Notes: generated by a model from the letters alone, not told the origin. A stretch of 51,746 nt of DNA from Anaerolinea sp. (GCA_020723805.1 DYID01000025.1:1-51746); one strand, 5' to 3'. Positions 23,224 through 32,777 are shown, counted from the first letter of the stretch. A program made the numbers and translations.

Positions 23224-24252
23224 ATGGCGGAAAAGATATTGTTCATTGGCGGATCACTCAATCAAACGACGATGCTCCACAAGATCGCATTGCATCTCAA
23301 GGAATATGATTTTTATTTCACCCCCTTTTATGCCGACGGCATTGAGCGTCTGGCAGGGAGCGCGGGTCTCCTGAATTTTACCGTTCTGGGCGGGCGGCAC
23401 TTGCGAGAAACGACCGAATACCTTTTGCAAAACAAAATTCCAGTTGACTTGCGGGGGGAAAAACATGACTATCACCTGGTGGTAACAGCAAGCGACTTGA
23501 TTGTGCAGAAAAATATACGAAACAAACGACTGGTGCTGGTCCAGGAAGGAATCACCGAACCGGAAACGTGGGTATATTGGATGGTCAAGTGGTTGAAATT
23601 GCCGCGTTACCTTGCCAACACGTCCACGAACGGGCTTTCGGACATGTACGATGTCTTCTGCGTTGCCTCGCAAGGATATGCAGCACATTTCATTCGTAAG
23701 GGAGTACGTCCGGACAAAATTGCAGTCACCGGAATTCCCAATTTCGACGATCTACAAAGTAATCTGAAGAACGATTTTCCCTATCGGGATTTCGTCCTGG
23801 CAGCGACCTCGCCGCTTCGGGAAACCTTCCGCCGGGATGACCGCGCTGCTTTCATCCGCCGTTGCGTCGAAATTGCCGGTGGACGCCCGTTGATTTTCAA
23901 GTTGCATCCCATCGAGAATGCGAGACGGGCAAGACGTGAAATCAACAAATACGCCCCAGGCGCACTGGTTTTCGAATACGGGAACGTCAACCATATGATT
24001 GCCAACGCCGCCACCGTCATCACTCAACAATCCAGTTGTACCTTTGTCGCCATTGCGCTGGGTAAGGAGGTATACACCAATTTAGATATTGACGAACTTG
24101 GGCAACTGATGCCCATTCAAAATAACGGGACATCCGCCCAGCGAATCGCCAATGTTGTCAAACACGTTCTACATACGCCCATGCCGGTATTGCAACAGAT
24201 CCGCAAGGGCGTGCGCCCCCGTCCGATATGGGAAAAGGCCGATTCGTTTTGA
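23224..24252 (+). CDS. GT-B fold glycosyltransferase / CDP-glycerol transferase-like protein
   Basis: A 342-aa protein that looks like a GT-B fold enzyme of the UDP-GlcNAc 2-epimerase / capsule synthesis / CDP-glycerol glycerophosphotransferase group. Visible: N-terminal strand ILFIGGSLNQTTMLHKIALH, mid-domain VASQGYAAHFIRKGVRPDKI with VTGIPNFDDL (a typical GT-B hinge motif), LIFKLHPIENARR, and the donor-site-like ANAATVITQQSSCTFVAIAL. These match the pattern KxHP...SS in such enzymes. The substrate is unknown. The codon and base composition is more AT-rich than the flanking metabolic genes, which hints at transfer. A small membrane protein follows 20 bp later. Confidence 0.7.
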   Translation: MAEKILFIGGSLNQTTMLHKIALHLKEYDFYFTPFYADGIERLAGSAGLLNFTVLGGRHLRETTEYLLQNKIPVDLRGEKHDYHLVVTASDLIVQKNIRNKRLVLVQEGITEPETWVYWMVKWLKLPRYLANTSTNGLSDMYDVFCVASQGYAAHFIRKGVRPDKIAVTGIPNFDDLQSNLKNDFPYRDFVLAATSPLRETFRRDDRAAFIRRCVEIAGGRPLIFKLHPIENARRARREINKYAPGALVFEYGNVNHMIANAATVITQQSSCTFVAIALGKEVYTNLDIDELGQLMPIQNNGTSAQRIANVVKHVLHTPMPVLQQIRKGVRPRPIWEKADSF

Positions 24253-24272
24253 ATCTTGACAGGCAGAAAGAA

Positions 24273-24599
24273 ATGAATACCGAGAAAAATCACGAGAGAG
24301 CCTTTTCCGAAAAAAACCTGTGGCAGTCACTAAAAAACCTGGTCGGGACTCTATTGATGCTGGCGCTCGCACTGGCATTGATTATTTTCATCTTGCTGCC
24401 GGAGATGAAAACGTTGGCTGGATCGGCGGAACAGCCCCGTGATGCGATGGATTTGTTGTTTGCAGCAGAAGGTATATTGGTCAGCGGCTTTCTGGCCGGC
24501 TTTCCGGGTTATTTGGTTATTCAGGCAATGGCAGACTGCTGGAATCGTCCGTGTTCCCGAAACAGAAAACCAAGAAAAGGGGCGGCACTCCCTGACTGA
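24273..24599 (+). CDS. small membrane protein of unknown function
   Basis: A 108-aa protein that I do not recognise. A charged N-terminus (about residues 1-19) is followed by two hydrophobic segments, about 23-43 (LVGTLLMLALALALIIFILL) and 63-85, then a short basic tail rich in Arg/Lys/Pro. There is no signal cleavage site. It starts 20 bp after the glycosyltransferase-like gene with an AGAAAGAA site, so the two are probably co-transcribed. An earlier in-frame ATG at 24228 would overlap the upstream gene and is less likely. It may be an accessory membrane anchor; no function is claimed. Confidence 0.55.
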   Translation: MNTEKNHERAFSEKNLWQSLKNLVGTLLMLALALALIIFILLPEMKTLAGSAEQPRDAMDLLFAAEGILVSGFLAGFPGYLVIQAMADCWNRPCSRNRKPRKGAALPD

Positions 24600-24645
24600 C
24601 GTTCCGCACCGTTCCGAAGGGTTTTCCGCTCGATAAAGCTGTTTC

Positions 24646-24766
24646 GAGAGTGTCTAAAAGAATGGGCTAAAGATTTTTCTGCCACAGAGCTCACAGAGAC
24701 CCCCCTGAGAAAAATCTCAAAATCTCTGCGCACTCTGTGGCTAAGCCCACGACATTGGGCACTCCC
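24646..24766. mobile_element. MITE-like element, family M1, copy C
   Basis: A 121-bp element with ends GAGAGTGTCTAA and TTGGGCACTCCC, flanked by an exact 8-bp direct repeat GCTGTTTC (24638-24645, 24767-24774). The interior is almost identical to copy B. The right end and its duplication also form a hairpin CCCGCTGTT / AACAGCGGG (24764-24787). Confidence 0.85.
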
Positions 24767-24787
24767 GCTGTTTCCAAAAACAGCGGG

Positions 24788-24929
24788 GCATCCTGTACAA
24801 GCGGGTCATTGAAACAATGTCATTTCCTAACTTTTGACATACAGCGCCCCAGCGTGGGCGGCTCTTTTTATTTTCAAACAGAACCCCTCGCCCAATATGG
24901 GAGAGGGGTGAGGGAGAAAGGACAATCGT
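24788..24929. other. non-coding gap before gpmA
   Basis: No gene is visible. It contains GGCGGCTCTTTTTATTTTC, a relative of the terminator behind tRNA-Glu (about 24858-24876), and a palindrome CCCCTCGCCC..GAGAGGGG (about 24886-24907) that may act as the gpmA transcript end. Confidence 0.4.
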
Positions 24930-25676
24930 CTATTGCGCCTTGCCCTGGTTTGCCACCGCGGCGGCTTTGCGGGCGGCTTCTTCGGGGTCGCCGAGGTAGT
25001 AACTCTTGAGCGGTTTCATGTCTGCGCCCAGTTCATAGAGTAGGGGCAAGCCGGTGGGAATGTTCAACTCGGTGATGTCGGCGTCGGAGATGTTGTCGAG
25101 GTACTTCACCAGCGCGCGGATGCTGTTGCCGTGCGCAACAACGAGCAGCCGCTTGCCAGATTGAATCGCTGGAACCAGGGTGGAATGCCAATAAGGCAAA
25201 ACCCGCTCCAGCGTAATCTTTAGCGACTCGGTGGCAGGCAGTTGTTCGGGAGGGAGCGAGGCGTAGCGGGGGTCGAAGCGGGGGTGCCGTTCGTCGTTCC
25301 AATCCAGCGGCGGCGGCGGCACATCGTAACTGCGTCTCCAAATCTTCACCTGTTCCTCGCCAAACTTTTTCGCCATCTCGGCTTTGTTCAATCCCTGCAA
25401 CGCGCCGTAATGACGTTCGTTCAACTGCCAGGCGTTCGTGACGGGAATCCATTCGAGATTCATTTCCTGCAAAATAATCCACAGGGTATGAATGGCGCGC
25501 CGCAACACAGAGGTGTACGCCGCATCGAAGACAAATCCCTCCTGCTTCAACAGTTTTCCCGCTTCCTGCGCTTCGGCTCTGCCCAGGTCGGTCAGCCCGA
25601 CATCCGTCCAGCCGGTGAAACGGTTTTCGAGGTTCCAAATACTTTGTCCGTGACGGACCAAGACAAGTTTATACAT
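24930..25676 (-). CDS. gpmA: 2,3-bisphosphoglycerate-dependent phosphoglycerate mutase
   Basis: A 248-aa glycolytic enzyme interconverting 3- and 2-phosphoglycerate. The phosphohistidine is His9 in [22 protein letters not shown] and [15 protein letters not shown] follow, and the second histidine is in [15 protein letters not shown]. Length and motifs match the dPGM (GpmA) family rather than broad-specificity phosphatases. A short Ala/Lys-rich tail ([12 protein letters not shown]) ends the protein. The ATG has GGAG upstream. Divergent from mutS across 89 bp. Confidence 0.96.
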   Translation of the reverse strand: MYKLVLVRHGQSIWNLENRFTGWTDVGLTDLGRAEAQEAGKLLKQEGFVFDAAYTSVLRRAIHTLWIILQEMNLEWIPVTNAWQLNERHYGALQGLNKAEMAKKFGEEQVKIWRRSYDVPPPPLDWNDERHPRFDPRYASLPPEQLPATESLKITLERVLPYWHSTLVPAIQSGKRLLVVAHGNSIRALVKYLDNISDADITELNIPTGLPLLYELGADMKPLKSYYLGDPEEAARKAAAVANQGKAQ

Positions 25677-25730
25677 GGGTACTCCGTGATGAAAGTGTTT
25701 TGCACATTATACAGCAGTGTCGCATCAGCC

Positions 25731-25759
25731 TTGCCCAATTCCCGCCTTGCTCATAAAAT
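25731..25759 (+). promoter_or_regulatory. mutS promoter, leaderless type
   Basis: TTGCCC (25731-25736) and TAAAAT (25754-25759) are 17 bp apart. The ATG of mutS at 25766 lies where the transcript would start, and no ribosome binding site precedes it. Confidence 0.65.
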
Positions 25760-25765
25760 CAACCC

Positions 25766-28333
25766 ATGCCCAAAGACGACATCACCCCCAGCCGACAGCA
25801 ATATCTCGAAATCAAACGTCAATATCCCAATACCATTCTGTTCTTCCGCCTTGGCGACTTTTACGAAACGTTCGACGAGGACGCCGAAATCACCGCGCGC
25901 GAACTCGACATTGTCCTCACCTCGCGCCCCGTGGGCAAAGGTGTGCGTGTGCCGCTGGCGGGCATCCCTTATCACGCGGTGGATAACTACCTCGCGCGCC
26001 TCATCGAAAAAGGCTATCACGTCGCCATCTGTGAGCAGATGGGAGATACGCCCATCAAGGGACTCGTCCCGCGCAAAGTGGTGCGGGTGGTGACTCCGGG
26101 AACAGTGACCGAGCCGGGACTCCTGCCCGGCGACTCGAACAACTACCTCGCCTCGGTCGTCCTGGACGAGAAGACTGCTTCTGTTTCTTATGCCGACATC
26201 ACCACCGGAGAGTTTGCCGTCACCGAACTGCCGTTGGAGGCGCTGCGCGCCGAACTGACGCGCCTGCATCCCGCCGAAATCATCCTGCCCGAAAACCAGA
26301 CCCTGAACGACGGAGTTCAAGGTCACATTACCCCCTACCCTGCCTGGAAGTTCGAACCCGGCAAATGTGAGGAGACCCTGCTCACGCACTTCAACGCATC
26401 CACACTGGAGGGCTTCGGCATCAAGGGGCATAGTCTCGCCGTTCGCGCGGCGGGAGCAATCCTGCAATATCTCAAAGAAACACAACCCGACTCGCTGAAA
26501 CTGCTTACCAGCCTGCGCTCCTACAGCATCAACGAATTCATGACCCTCGACGCCTCCACGCGCCGCAACCTCGAATTGGAGGAAACCCTGCGCGGCGAAC
26601 GAAAAGGCTCCCTGCTGGGCGTGCTCGACCGCACCGTCACGCCGATGGGCAAGCGCCTGATGCATCAATGGATCAGTCAGCCGCTGCTCAGCGTGGAAAA
26701 GATTCGGCGCCGGCAGGATGGCGTTCAGTATTTCTTCGATAACGGCATGAAGCGCGCCGAAATTCGCAACGCGCTGAAACCGCTGGCAGACCTGGAGAGA
26801 CTGGTCAACCGCGTGATGGCAGGGCAGGCGCAGCCGCGCGATTTGGTGGCGATGCGCGACACACTCGGACGATTGCCGGGAGTCAAAGAAGTAATCAGTG
26901 AAAAGGGAAATAGTGATCTAATAATCGGCGAAGGAGTAATCAGTAATCAGTGGTCGGTGTGCGCGGAGGAATTGGCGCTTCTGCAATCTGCCATTGACGA
27001 TGACCCGCCCGCCACGCTGCAAAACATCGGTATCATCCGCCCGGGCTACTCGCAGGAATTGGATTCGGTGATCGAAGCCTCGAAACACGCCCGCGATTGG
27101 ATCGCCAACCTCGAAGCGGTCGAACGCGAACGGACGGGCATCAAAACCCTCAAGGTGGGATACAACAAGGTCTTCGGCTATTACATCGAAATCTCGCGAG
27201 GCGCGGCGGAGCGGGCGCCTGCTCATTACATCCGCAAGCAGACTCTGGTCAACGCCGAGCGGTTCATCACGCCGGAGATGAAGGAATACGAGACGCTCGT
27301 GTTGAACGCCGAGGAGCGCATCCGCGAAATCGAATTGCGGCTGTTCAAGGAGGTGTGCGCCGCGCTGTCCAAGTCTGCTTTCAAGATGCTGGAGACGGCG
27401 CGGGCGCTGGCAGAGTTGGACGTGCTGGCGGCTCTGGCGGAGGCGGCGGCTTTGGGAGGCTATTGCAGACCTCAGGTCCACGAAGGAAGCGAGTTGGAAA
27501 TCCGCGAGGGCAGGCATCCCGTCGTCGAGCAGACTTTGAAGGGCGAGCGTTACATCCCCAACGATGTCATTTTCGAGAAGGGCGAAATCGTGCGCGTCAT
27601 CACGGGACCGAATATGTCGGGCAAATCCACTTACCTGCGGCAGACGGCGCTGATTGTGTTGATGGCGCAAATCGGTTCGTTCGTGCCGGCGGATTCGGCG
27701 CGCATCGGGCTGGTGGATCGCATCTTCACCCGCATCGGTGCCCAGGATGAGATTCACGCCGGGCAGTCCACGTTCATGGTGGAGATGATCGAAGCCGCGA
27801 ACATCCTGCATCATGCCACGCCGCGCTCGCTGTTGATTTTGGATGAGATTGGGCGCGGCACTTCGACATACGACGGGCTTTCGATTGCGTGGGGAATTAT
27901 CGAGTTCATTCACAACCATCCGCATTTGCGGGCAAAGACGTTGTTCGCCACGCATTATCACGAATTGACGCAACTGGCAGAGTTATTGCCCGGCGTGCGG
28001 AATTACAATGTGGCGGTCAGCGAGGCGGATGGCAAGGTGGTGTTCCTGCACAAGATTGTCCCGGGCGGCGCGGATAAGTCCTACGGCATCCATGTGGCGC
28101 AACTGGCGGGGCTGCCGGCGCCGGTCATCCAGCGAGCAAACGAGATCATGGCAGAGTTGGAGAAATCGTCGGGGCGGGCGATGCGGATCAACCCTCATGC
28201 GGCACAGCAGGCTGCTTTGTTTCCCGAGACCAGCCCGCTGCTGGAGGAATTGAAATCGGTGGACGTAAACAGCCTCTCCCCCATCGAGGCGTTGAATAAG
28301 TTGTTCGAGTGGCAGAAGAAATATTTGAAATGA
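25766..28333 (+). CDS. mutS: DNA mismatch repair protein MutS
   Basis: An 855-aa mismatch-recognition ATPase. The N-terminal mismatch-binding motif is GDFYETF (30-36, the Phe-x-Glu wedge). The connector and lever domains follow, then the clamp, then the ATPase with Walker A GPNMSGKST (614-622), SARIGLVDRIFTRIGAQD and DEIGRGTSTYDG (Walker B and signature). The C-terminal end LSPIEALNKLFEWQKKY is the family HTH/tail. Residues about 378-397 (ISEKGNSDLIIGEGVISNQW) are translated repeat DNA (AGTAATCAGT) lying in the lever region. The start is the ATG at 25766, which fits the family and the promoter. No mutL is present in this window. Confidence 0.97.
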   Translation: MPKDDITPSRQQYLEIKRQYPNTILFFRLGDFYETFDEDAEITARELDIVLTSRPVGKGVRVPLAGIPYHAVDNYLARLIEKGYHVAICEQMGDTPIKGLVPRKVVRVVTPGTVTEPGLLPGDSNNYLASVVLDEKTASVSYADITTGEFAVTELPLEALRAELTRLHPAEIILPENQTLNDGVQGHITPYPAWKFEPGKCEETLLTHFNASTLEGFGIKGHSLAVRAAGAILQYLKETQPDSLKLLTSLRSYSINEFMTLDASTRRNLELEETLRGERKGSLLGVLDRTVTPMGKRLMHQWISQPLLSVEKIRRRQDGVQYFFDNGMKRAEIRNALKPLADLERLVNRVMAGQAQPRDLVAMRDTLGRLPGVKEVISEKGNSDLIIGEGVISNQWSVCAEELALLQSAIDDDPPATLQNIGIIRPGYSQELDSVIEASKHARDWIANLEAVERERTGIKTLKVGYNKVFGYYIEISRGAAERAPAHYIRKQTLVNAERFITPEMKEYETLVLNAEERIREIELRLFKEVCAALSKSAFKMLETARALAELDVLAALAEAAALGGYCRPQVHEGSELEIREGRHPVVEQTLKGERYIPNDVIFEKGEIVRVITGPNMSGKSTYLRQTALIVLMAQIGSFVPADSARIGLVDRIFTRIGAQDEIHAGQSTFMVEMIEAANILHHATPRSLLILDEIGRGTSTYDGLSIAWGIIEFIHNHPHLRAKTLFATHYHELTQLAELLPGVRNYNVAVSEADGKVVFLHKIVPGGADKSYGIHVAQLAGLPAPVIQRANEIMAELEKSSGRAMRINPHAAQQAALFPETSPLLEELKSVDVNSLSPIEALNKLFEWQKKYLK

Positions 28334-28343
28334 CATTCAGGGA

Positions 28344-30122
28344 ATGCTGAATTTGGGACATATGGAAGCGGTCAATGGCGTTATTGTGAAGACGAAGAGG
28401 CTTGTTCGAAAAAACCTGGAACGTCTGATATTGTTCCTATTGCCGTTGGTTTTTACCGCCATCAATAGTAACTGGATTTTCACGCCTCCCACCCACAATA
28501 TGCCGGATCCATGGTTTTATTTTTCCTATTTCCGGTATTTTTTCGAACGCGCCGCCGAATTTCCATCTAATACCCATTACTTTGTGGAAAGGTTGACGTG
28601 GATTGTGCCGGGGTATGTCATCTATCATATTTTTCCGCCGCTGATTGCCAATCACGTTCTGCATTTATCGGTTTATTACCTTGCTGTCTTTTCGCTTTAT
28701 GGCACAGTCTCTTTGTTGTATCACCGCAGGGCGGCGTTCCTTGCCGCTCTGCTTTTCGGCGGATATCCCTGGTTCCTGCGGGCAGCCGGCTGGGACTATA
28801 CTGACGGAACGGGGATTGCGCATCTCTGCGTTTTGATTTTTCTCCTTACCTTTGTTTTCAATGCCAAGCACTGGAGGGCGATTTTCTTCCTGGCAGGGGC
28901 GGTACACGCCTCATTTCTCGTCACGAACCTGCTTTGGATCGGGCTTTTACCAAGTTGGCTCATCTATTTCCTGTTGCTGAACAGCCAAAACAGAAAATTC
29001 GACCTGGGGCGGCTGACGCTTGCTGCCGGATATTTTCTGGTTGGGAATCTCGCTCTGCTGGGGCTGTGCGGGTTGTTCTACATGTGGGCAACTGGTAACT
29101 TCTTCTTTCTTGAAAACACCCTCAAAACTTCCATTATTCTGGTGGACAACACTGCAAACAATCTCAGGGTGGTAAGGAATTATGGCAGATACTTTCCGTG
29201 GTGGCATGTACTGCCCATGCTGGTCTTTTTCAGTGCATCCTGGACAATATGGTGGCAACACGCACAGCACAGGAAGGTGGAACGAAAACAGCTTGCCCTC
29301 TATCTAATGTTCGTTTTGGCGTATGCCTGGCTCATCTTCTGGCATTTTTTCAGCAACCCGGTATTGATCATGTTCCCGTACACATCCATCATCATTCCAC
29401 ACACGTTTCTTCTTTTGGGGACCTTGTGGGCAGAGCCACTCGAAAGACTCGCCGGCGGGCATTATGCCGCCGTAGTGATCGCCGCGATCTCCACTCTGCT
29501 CCTGCCTGCCCTGTCGCTGACGGTTTTCCCTTTTATCGCAAGCCTGCAGGGAAATAAACCTCTCACCGCTTTATTGGGGCTGGCGCTTCTCGTCTGTTTG
29601 ATCACAGCCACAATGACAAAAAAGGAGTCGCTTTTTGCCGGCGTATTGATGCTTGGCATCATTTATTTCTTCGTGGCAGAAAATTCTTATGTCTTTGTGG
29701 CAGACCGCAATCGAGGACGGGACAATTTTGAGGCAATCATTGCCGCCAGCGCAATGATTGATGCCCGCTATACCGCTTCTCCTTATGGAGCGTTCAGGCT
29801 TTGGTTTCGGGCGGATGAAAATTACAATACCTTCTTTTCCCTGGCGGCTGTTTATCTATATCCCTGGGGAAGTTCACTCGATGAGCCGCTTGCGAGCAAG
29901 AAACCTCATGAACATTTGGCGCTTGCTCCAAAAGATCATATTCACCCTCAGGATTCCATTGTGATCATTTCCAGTCGCTCCGCCGAAGACATGCTGAAAG
30001 AAGCCAATCAGGCTCTTGCTGCTCAAAATTTGGGCGTTGTATTGGAAAATACGGGCTATATTCAAAAAGGCGACTTTCTATTCAACCTGTTCTTTACCAA
30101 AACAAAATCAATGCATCCGTAA
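28344..30122 (+). CDS. polytopic membrane protein, GT-C glycosyltransferase-like
   Basis: A 592-aa integral membrane protein with about 10-11 hydrophobic segments between residues 28 and 450, and a soluble C-terminal part (about 465-592). After TM1 a loop carries THNMPDPWFYFSYF, similar to the acidic residue in the first extracytoplasmic loop of GT-C (ArnT/PMT-like) lipid-linked glycosyltransferases. This is the only functional hint. The final region (SIVIISSRSAEDMLKEANQ) looks globular. It starts 10 bp after mutS; ATG 28344 or 28362 are both possible. Composition is more AT-rich than neighbours, like the glycan-type gene at 23224, so it may be acquired. Function not assigned with certainty. 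Confidence 0.65.
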   Translation: MLNLGHMEAVNGVIVKTKRLVRKNLERLILFLLPLVFTAINSNWIFTPPTHNMPDPWFYFSYFRYFFERAAEFPSNTHYFVERLTWIVPGYVIYHIFPPLIANHVLHLSVYYLAVFSLYGTVSLLYHRRAAFLAALLFGGYPWFLRAAGWDYTDGTGIAHLCVLIFLLTFVFNAKHWRAIFFLAGAVHASFLVTNLLWIGLLPSWLIYFLLLNSQNRKFDLGRLTLAAGYFLVGNLALLGLCGLFYMWATGNFFFLENTLKTSIILVDNTANNLRVVRNYGRYFPWWHVLPMLVFFSASWTIWWQHAQHRKVERKQLALYLMFVLAYAWLIFWHFFSNPVLIMFPYTSIIIPHTFLLLGTLWAEPLERLAGGHYAAVVIAAISTLLLPALSLTVFPFIASLQGNKPLTALLGLALLVCLITATMTKKESLFAGVLMLGIIYFFVAENSYVFVADRNRGRDNFEAIIAASAMIDARYTASPYGAFRLWFRADENYNTFFSLAAVYLYPWGSSLDEPLASKKPHEHLALAPKDHIHPQDSIVIISSRSAEDMLKEANQALAAQNLGVVLENTGYIQKGDFLFNLFFTKTKSMHP

Positions 30123-30144
30123 ACAGACACTTTCGATTAGAAAG

Positions 30145-30182
30145 ACAAAAAAGAGCCTGTTTGCTCGACAGGCTCTTTGCTT
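30145..30182. terminator. bidirectional terminator
   Basis: A 10-bp stem AAGAGCCTGT / ACAGGCTCTT (30151-30160, 30168-30177) with loop TTGCTCG. On the minus strand it runs into TTTTTGTCTTT and ends hppA. On the plus strand it has a shorter TTTGCTTT tail for the membrane protein gene. Confidence 0.85.
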
Positions 30183-30188
30183 TACTTA

Positions 30189-32606
30189 TTAGGAAGCGGC
30201 TTTCTTCTTTTTGCTCTTGGCAACCGCCTTGACCTCAGGCGATGACTTCACCTCAGCCGTCACCGCCGTCATGGAAGGCGCCGGCTTCTTCGACTGGGTG
30301 ACCGCCCAGCCCAATACTCCAACCAAAACCAGCGCAACCGCCCACAGAGCAATGAGGGCGCCGCCGCTGACGTTTTCATACTGCACCACAATCGGCGCGA
30401 TGATGACCGCCACCAGATTCACGACCTTGATCATCGGGTTGAGCGCAGGACCGGCGGTATCCTTGAACGGATCGCCGACCGTATCGCCGACCACGCCTGC
30501 CTTGTGACGCTCGGAACCTTTACCCAGGTTTTTCGCCGGGTCCTTCGGCTCGTCTTCGATCAACTTCTTGGCGTTATCCCACGCGCCGCCGGAGTTGTTG
30601 AGGAACACCGCCAGCAGTTGTCCCGAAACGATGATGCCCGCCAGGAAACCGCCAAGCGCTTCCACCTTCAACGTCAAACCGACGAAGATGGGCGTGATGA
30701 TGCCCAACAGCGCCAGCGAGACCAGTTCCTTCTGCGCCGCGGTGGTGGAAATGGAAACCGCTTGGGCGTAATCGGGCTTGACTTTACCTTCCAGCACGCC
30801 CAATTTGAACTGACGGCGGACTTCCATCACAATCAACGAAGCCGCGCGGCTGACCGCCTGAATGGCAAAGGACGAGAACAACCAGGGCAGCGCGCCGCCC
30901 AACAGCATACCCACGAACACCTGAGGAATGTCCACGCGGATGCCGATGGATTGAATCTGCTGCTCCAGAGGAATACCCAGTGTCGTTTGCGCACGGGAAA
31001 CATCCACAAGGAACGAGCCAAAGAGCGAAACCGCGGCAATCACTGCCGAGCCGATGGCAACGCCTTTGGTGATGGCTTTGGTCGTGTTGCCCACCGCATC
31101 GAGGTCTGCCATGATTTGCTGGGCGTCTTTCGTCGCTTTGTCGGTCTTGCCAGACCAGGACATTTCGCCGATGCCGTTGGCGTTATCCGCAATGGGACCG
31201 AACGAGTCCATCGCCACGTTGTTGCCGGTCAGGGTCAACATGCCGATGCCGGTCATGGCGACGCCGTAAAGAACAAACGTGGCTCGATCCGCGCCTTCGA
31301 TGCCGGGGATGGTTCCAAAGATGAAAATGGAAGCGACAATCGTCAGCGCCAGCACCACCACCGACCAGACCGACGATTCAAATCCGACCGACACACCCTG
31401 CAAAATCAACGTAGCAGGACCGGTATCCGCCGCCTTTTTGATGTCCTTGACGGGTGATGCGTGAGTACCAGTGAAGTATTCGGTCAGGCGGTCAATCAAA
31501 ATTGCCAGCAAAACCCCCACTGCCACCGCCATCGGAGTGCGCCACCAACCGCCATAATCTGCCATCGTATCTTTCATATACAGATAGCCGGCGCCAAAGA
31601 ACAACGCCGCCGAAATCGCGGCGGAGGTTAAAAAGCCGCGGAAGATCGCCGCCATTGCGTCGCCGCTCTTGCCCGCTCCGCCCTTCACCGCGTAAGTTCC
31701 GAAAATGGACGACAAAACGCCGATACCGCGTACCATGAGCGGGAAGATGATCCACTCGAGGCGTCCCGTAATGTGCCACAGCGCCAAGCCCAGGATCAAG
31801 CCGGAGACGATGGTCACTTCATAGGACTCGAAGATGTCCGCTGCCATGCCGGCGCAGTCACCAACGTTATCGCCGACCAGGTCCGCCACCACAGCGGGGT
31901 TGCGCGGGTCATCCTCAGGGATGCCTGCCTCGACCTTCCCAACCAGGTCTGCACCGACATCCGCCGCCTTCGTGAAGATACCGCCGCCCACGCGCATGAA
32001 CAGCGCCAGCAGGGTGCCGCCAAAGCCGAAGCCGAGCAGGGCATCCGGCGCGGCAATGCCCAGGACGATGAAAATGAGCGTGCCGCCCAGCAGACCGAGT
32101 CCGTCCGTCAGCATGCCCGTAATCGTACCGGCGCGGTAGGCAATGCGCAGCGCGTCACCAAACGACTTGCGGGAAGCCGAAGCAACGCGCACGTTGCCCT
32201 CCACTGCCATGCGCATACCGATCTGACCGACTGCCAAGGAAAAGCCCGCGCCCATCACGAACGCCAGCGCCCGGGCAACACCGATGATCAGCCGCACCGT
32301 ATCCGCAGGCAAGCCTTCGAAGCGTTCCAGTGCCTCGGGCGTCGGCGGGACAATGTAAACGGAGAGAAAGAGCGCAATGGTAAGAATGGCAATCAGGGGC
32401 AGGATGGAACGCAGTTGTTTCTGCAAATAAGCGTTCGCCCCGTCCCGAATTGCCCCCCAGACCTCCTGCATTTTTTCCGTGCCTTTGTCTTCGCGCAGAA
32501 TCTGGGAACGGAGGAAAATCGCATAGAGCAGACCGAGTATGGCAACGCCAAACACAGCCCAAATTGCGATTGCCTCCAATTGAGTAAGTCCTTGCATAGC
32601 GTACAT
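30189..32606 (-). CDS. hppA: membrane-bound H+-translocating pyrophosphatase, K+-independent type
   Basis: An 805-aa, roughly 16-TM inner-membrane pump that couples PPi hydrolysis to H+ export. Active-site loops are intact: FTKAADVGADLVGKVEAGIP, DDPRNPAVVADLVGDNVGDC, and GDTVGDPFKDTAGPALNPM near the C-terminus. The site that decides potassium dependence reads GNTTKAITKGVAIGSA, with lysine rather than the alanine of K+-dependent enzymes, so it should be a K+-independent H+ pump. A tail of Lys and Ala (AKSKKKKAAS) ends the protein. ATG 32606 has GGGAGG 11 nt upstream. It is divergent from the IscA-like gene and ends at a strong terminator. Confidence 0.95.
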   Translation of the reverse strand: MYAMQGLTQLEAIAIWAVFGVAILGLLYAIFLRSQILREDKGTEKMQEVWGAIRDGANAYLQKQLRSILPLIAILTIALFLSVYIVPPTPEALERFEGLPADTVRLIIGVARALAFVMGAGFSLAVGQIGMRMAVEGNVRVASASRKSFGDALRIAYRAGTITGMLTDGLGLLGGTLIFIVLGIAAPDALLGFGFGGTLLALFMRVGGGIFTKAADVGADLVGKVEAGIPEDDPRNPAVVADLVGDNVGDCAGMAADIFESYEVTIVSGLILGLALWHITGRLEWIIFPLMVRGIGVLSSIFGTYAVKGGAGKSGDAMAAIFRGFLTSAAISAALFFGAGYLYMKDTMADYGGWWRTPMAVAVGVLLAILIDRLTEYFTGTHASPVKDIKKAADTGPATLILQGVSVGFESSVWSVVVLALTIVASIFIFGTIPGIEGADRATFVLYGVAMTGIGMLTLTGNNVAMDSFGPIADNANGIGEMSWSGKTDKATKDAQQIMADLDAVGNTTKAITKGVAIGSAVIAAVSLFGSFLVDVSRAQTTLGIPLEQQIQSIGIRVDIPQVFVGMLLGGALPWLFSSFAIQAVSRAASLIVMEVRRQFKLGVLEGKVKPDYAQAVSISTTAAQKELVSLALLGIITPIFVGLTLKVEALGGFLAGIIVSGQLLAVFLNNSGGAWDNAKKLIEDEPKDPAKNLGKGSERHKAGVVGDTVGDPFKDTAGPALNPMIKVVNLVAVIIAPIVVQYENVSGGALIALWAVALVLVGVLGWAVTQSKKPAPSMTAVTAEVKSSPEVKAVAKSKKKKAAS

Positions 32607-32718
32607 TTGGGGTCATTCCTCCCGAGGGATGATTTTTTGGGCTTCCGCCCGTATAGCAGGGGGATTGTACAGGCGGGGTAGGGATGTGTCAAGCATTAAT
32701 ACCGCTATCATCCTTCCG

Positions 32719-32747
32719 TTGACACTTAGGGGCGAATTTGATAATAT
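32719..32747 (+). promoter_or_regulatory. promoter of the IscA-like gene
   Basis: Consensus TTGACA (32719-32724), 17 bp, then TAATAT (32742-32747). The gene's AAGGAG site is at about 32765 and its ATG at 32778. Confidence 0.8.
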
Positions 32748-32777
32748 CAATCCAATTCACTCCCCAAGGAGAGCAAC

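Noticed and set aside
26918-27973. A 351-codon frame on the minus strand within mutS
   Set aside because: Antisense shadow of MutS with Arg/His/Gln-rich composition and no signals.
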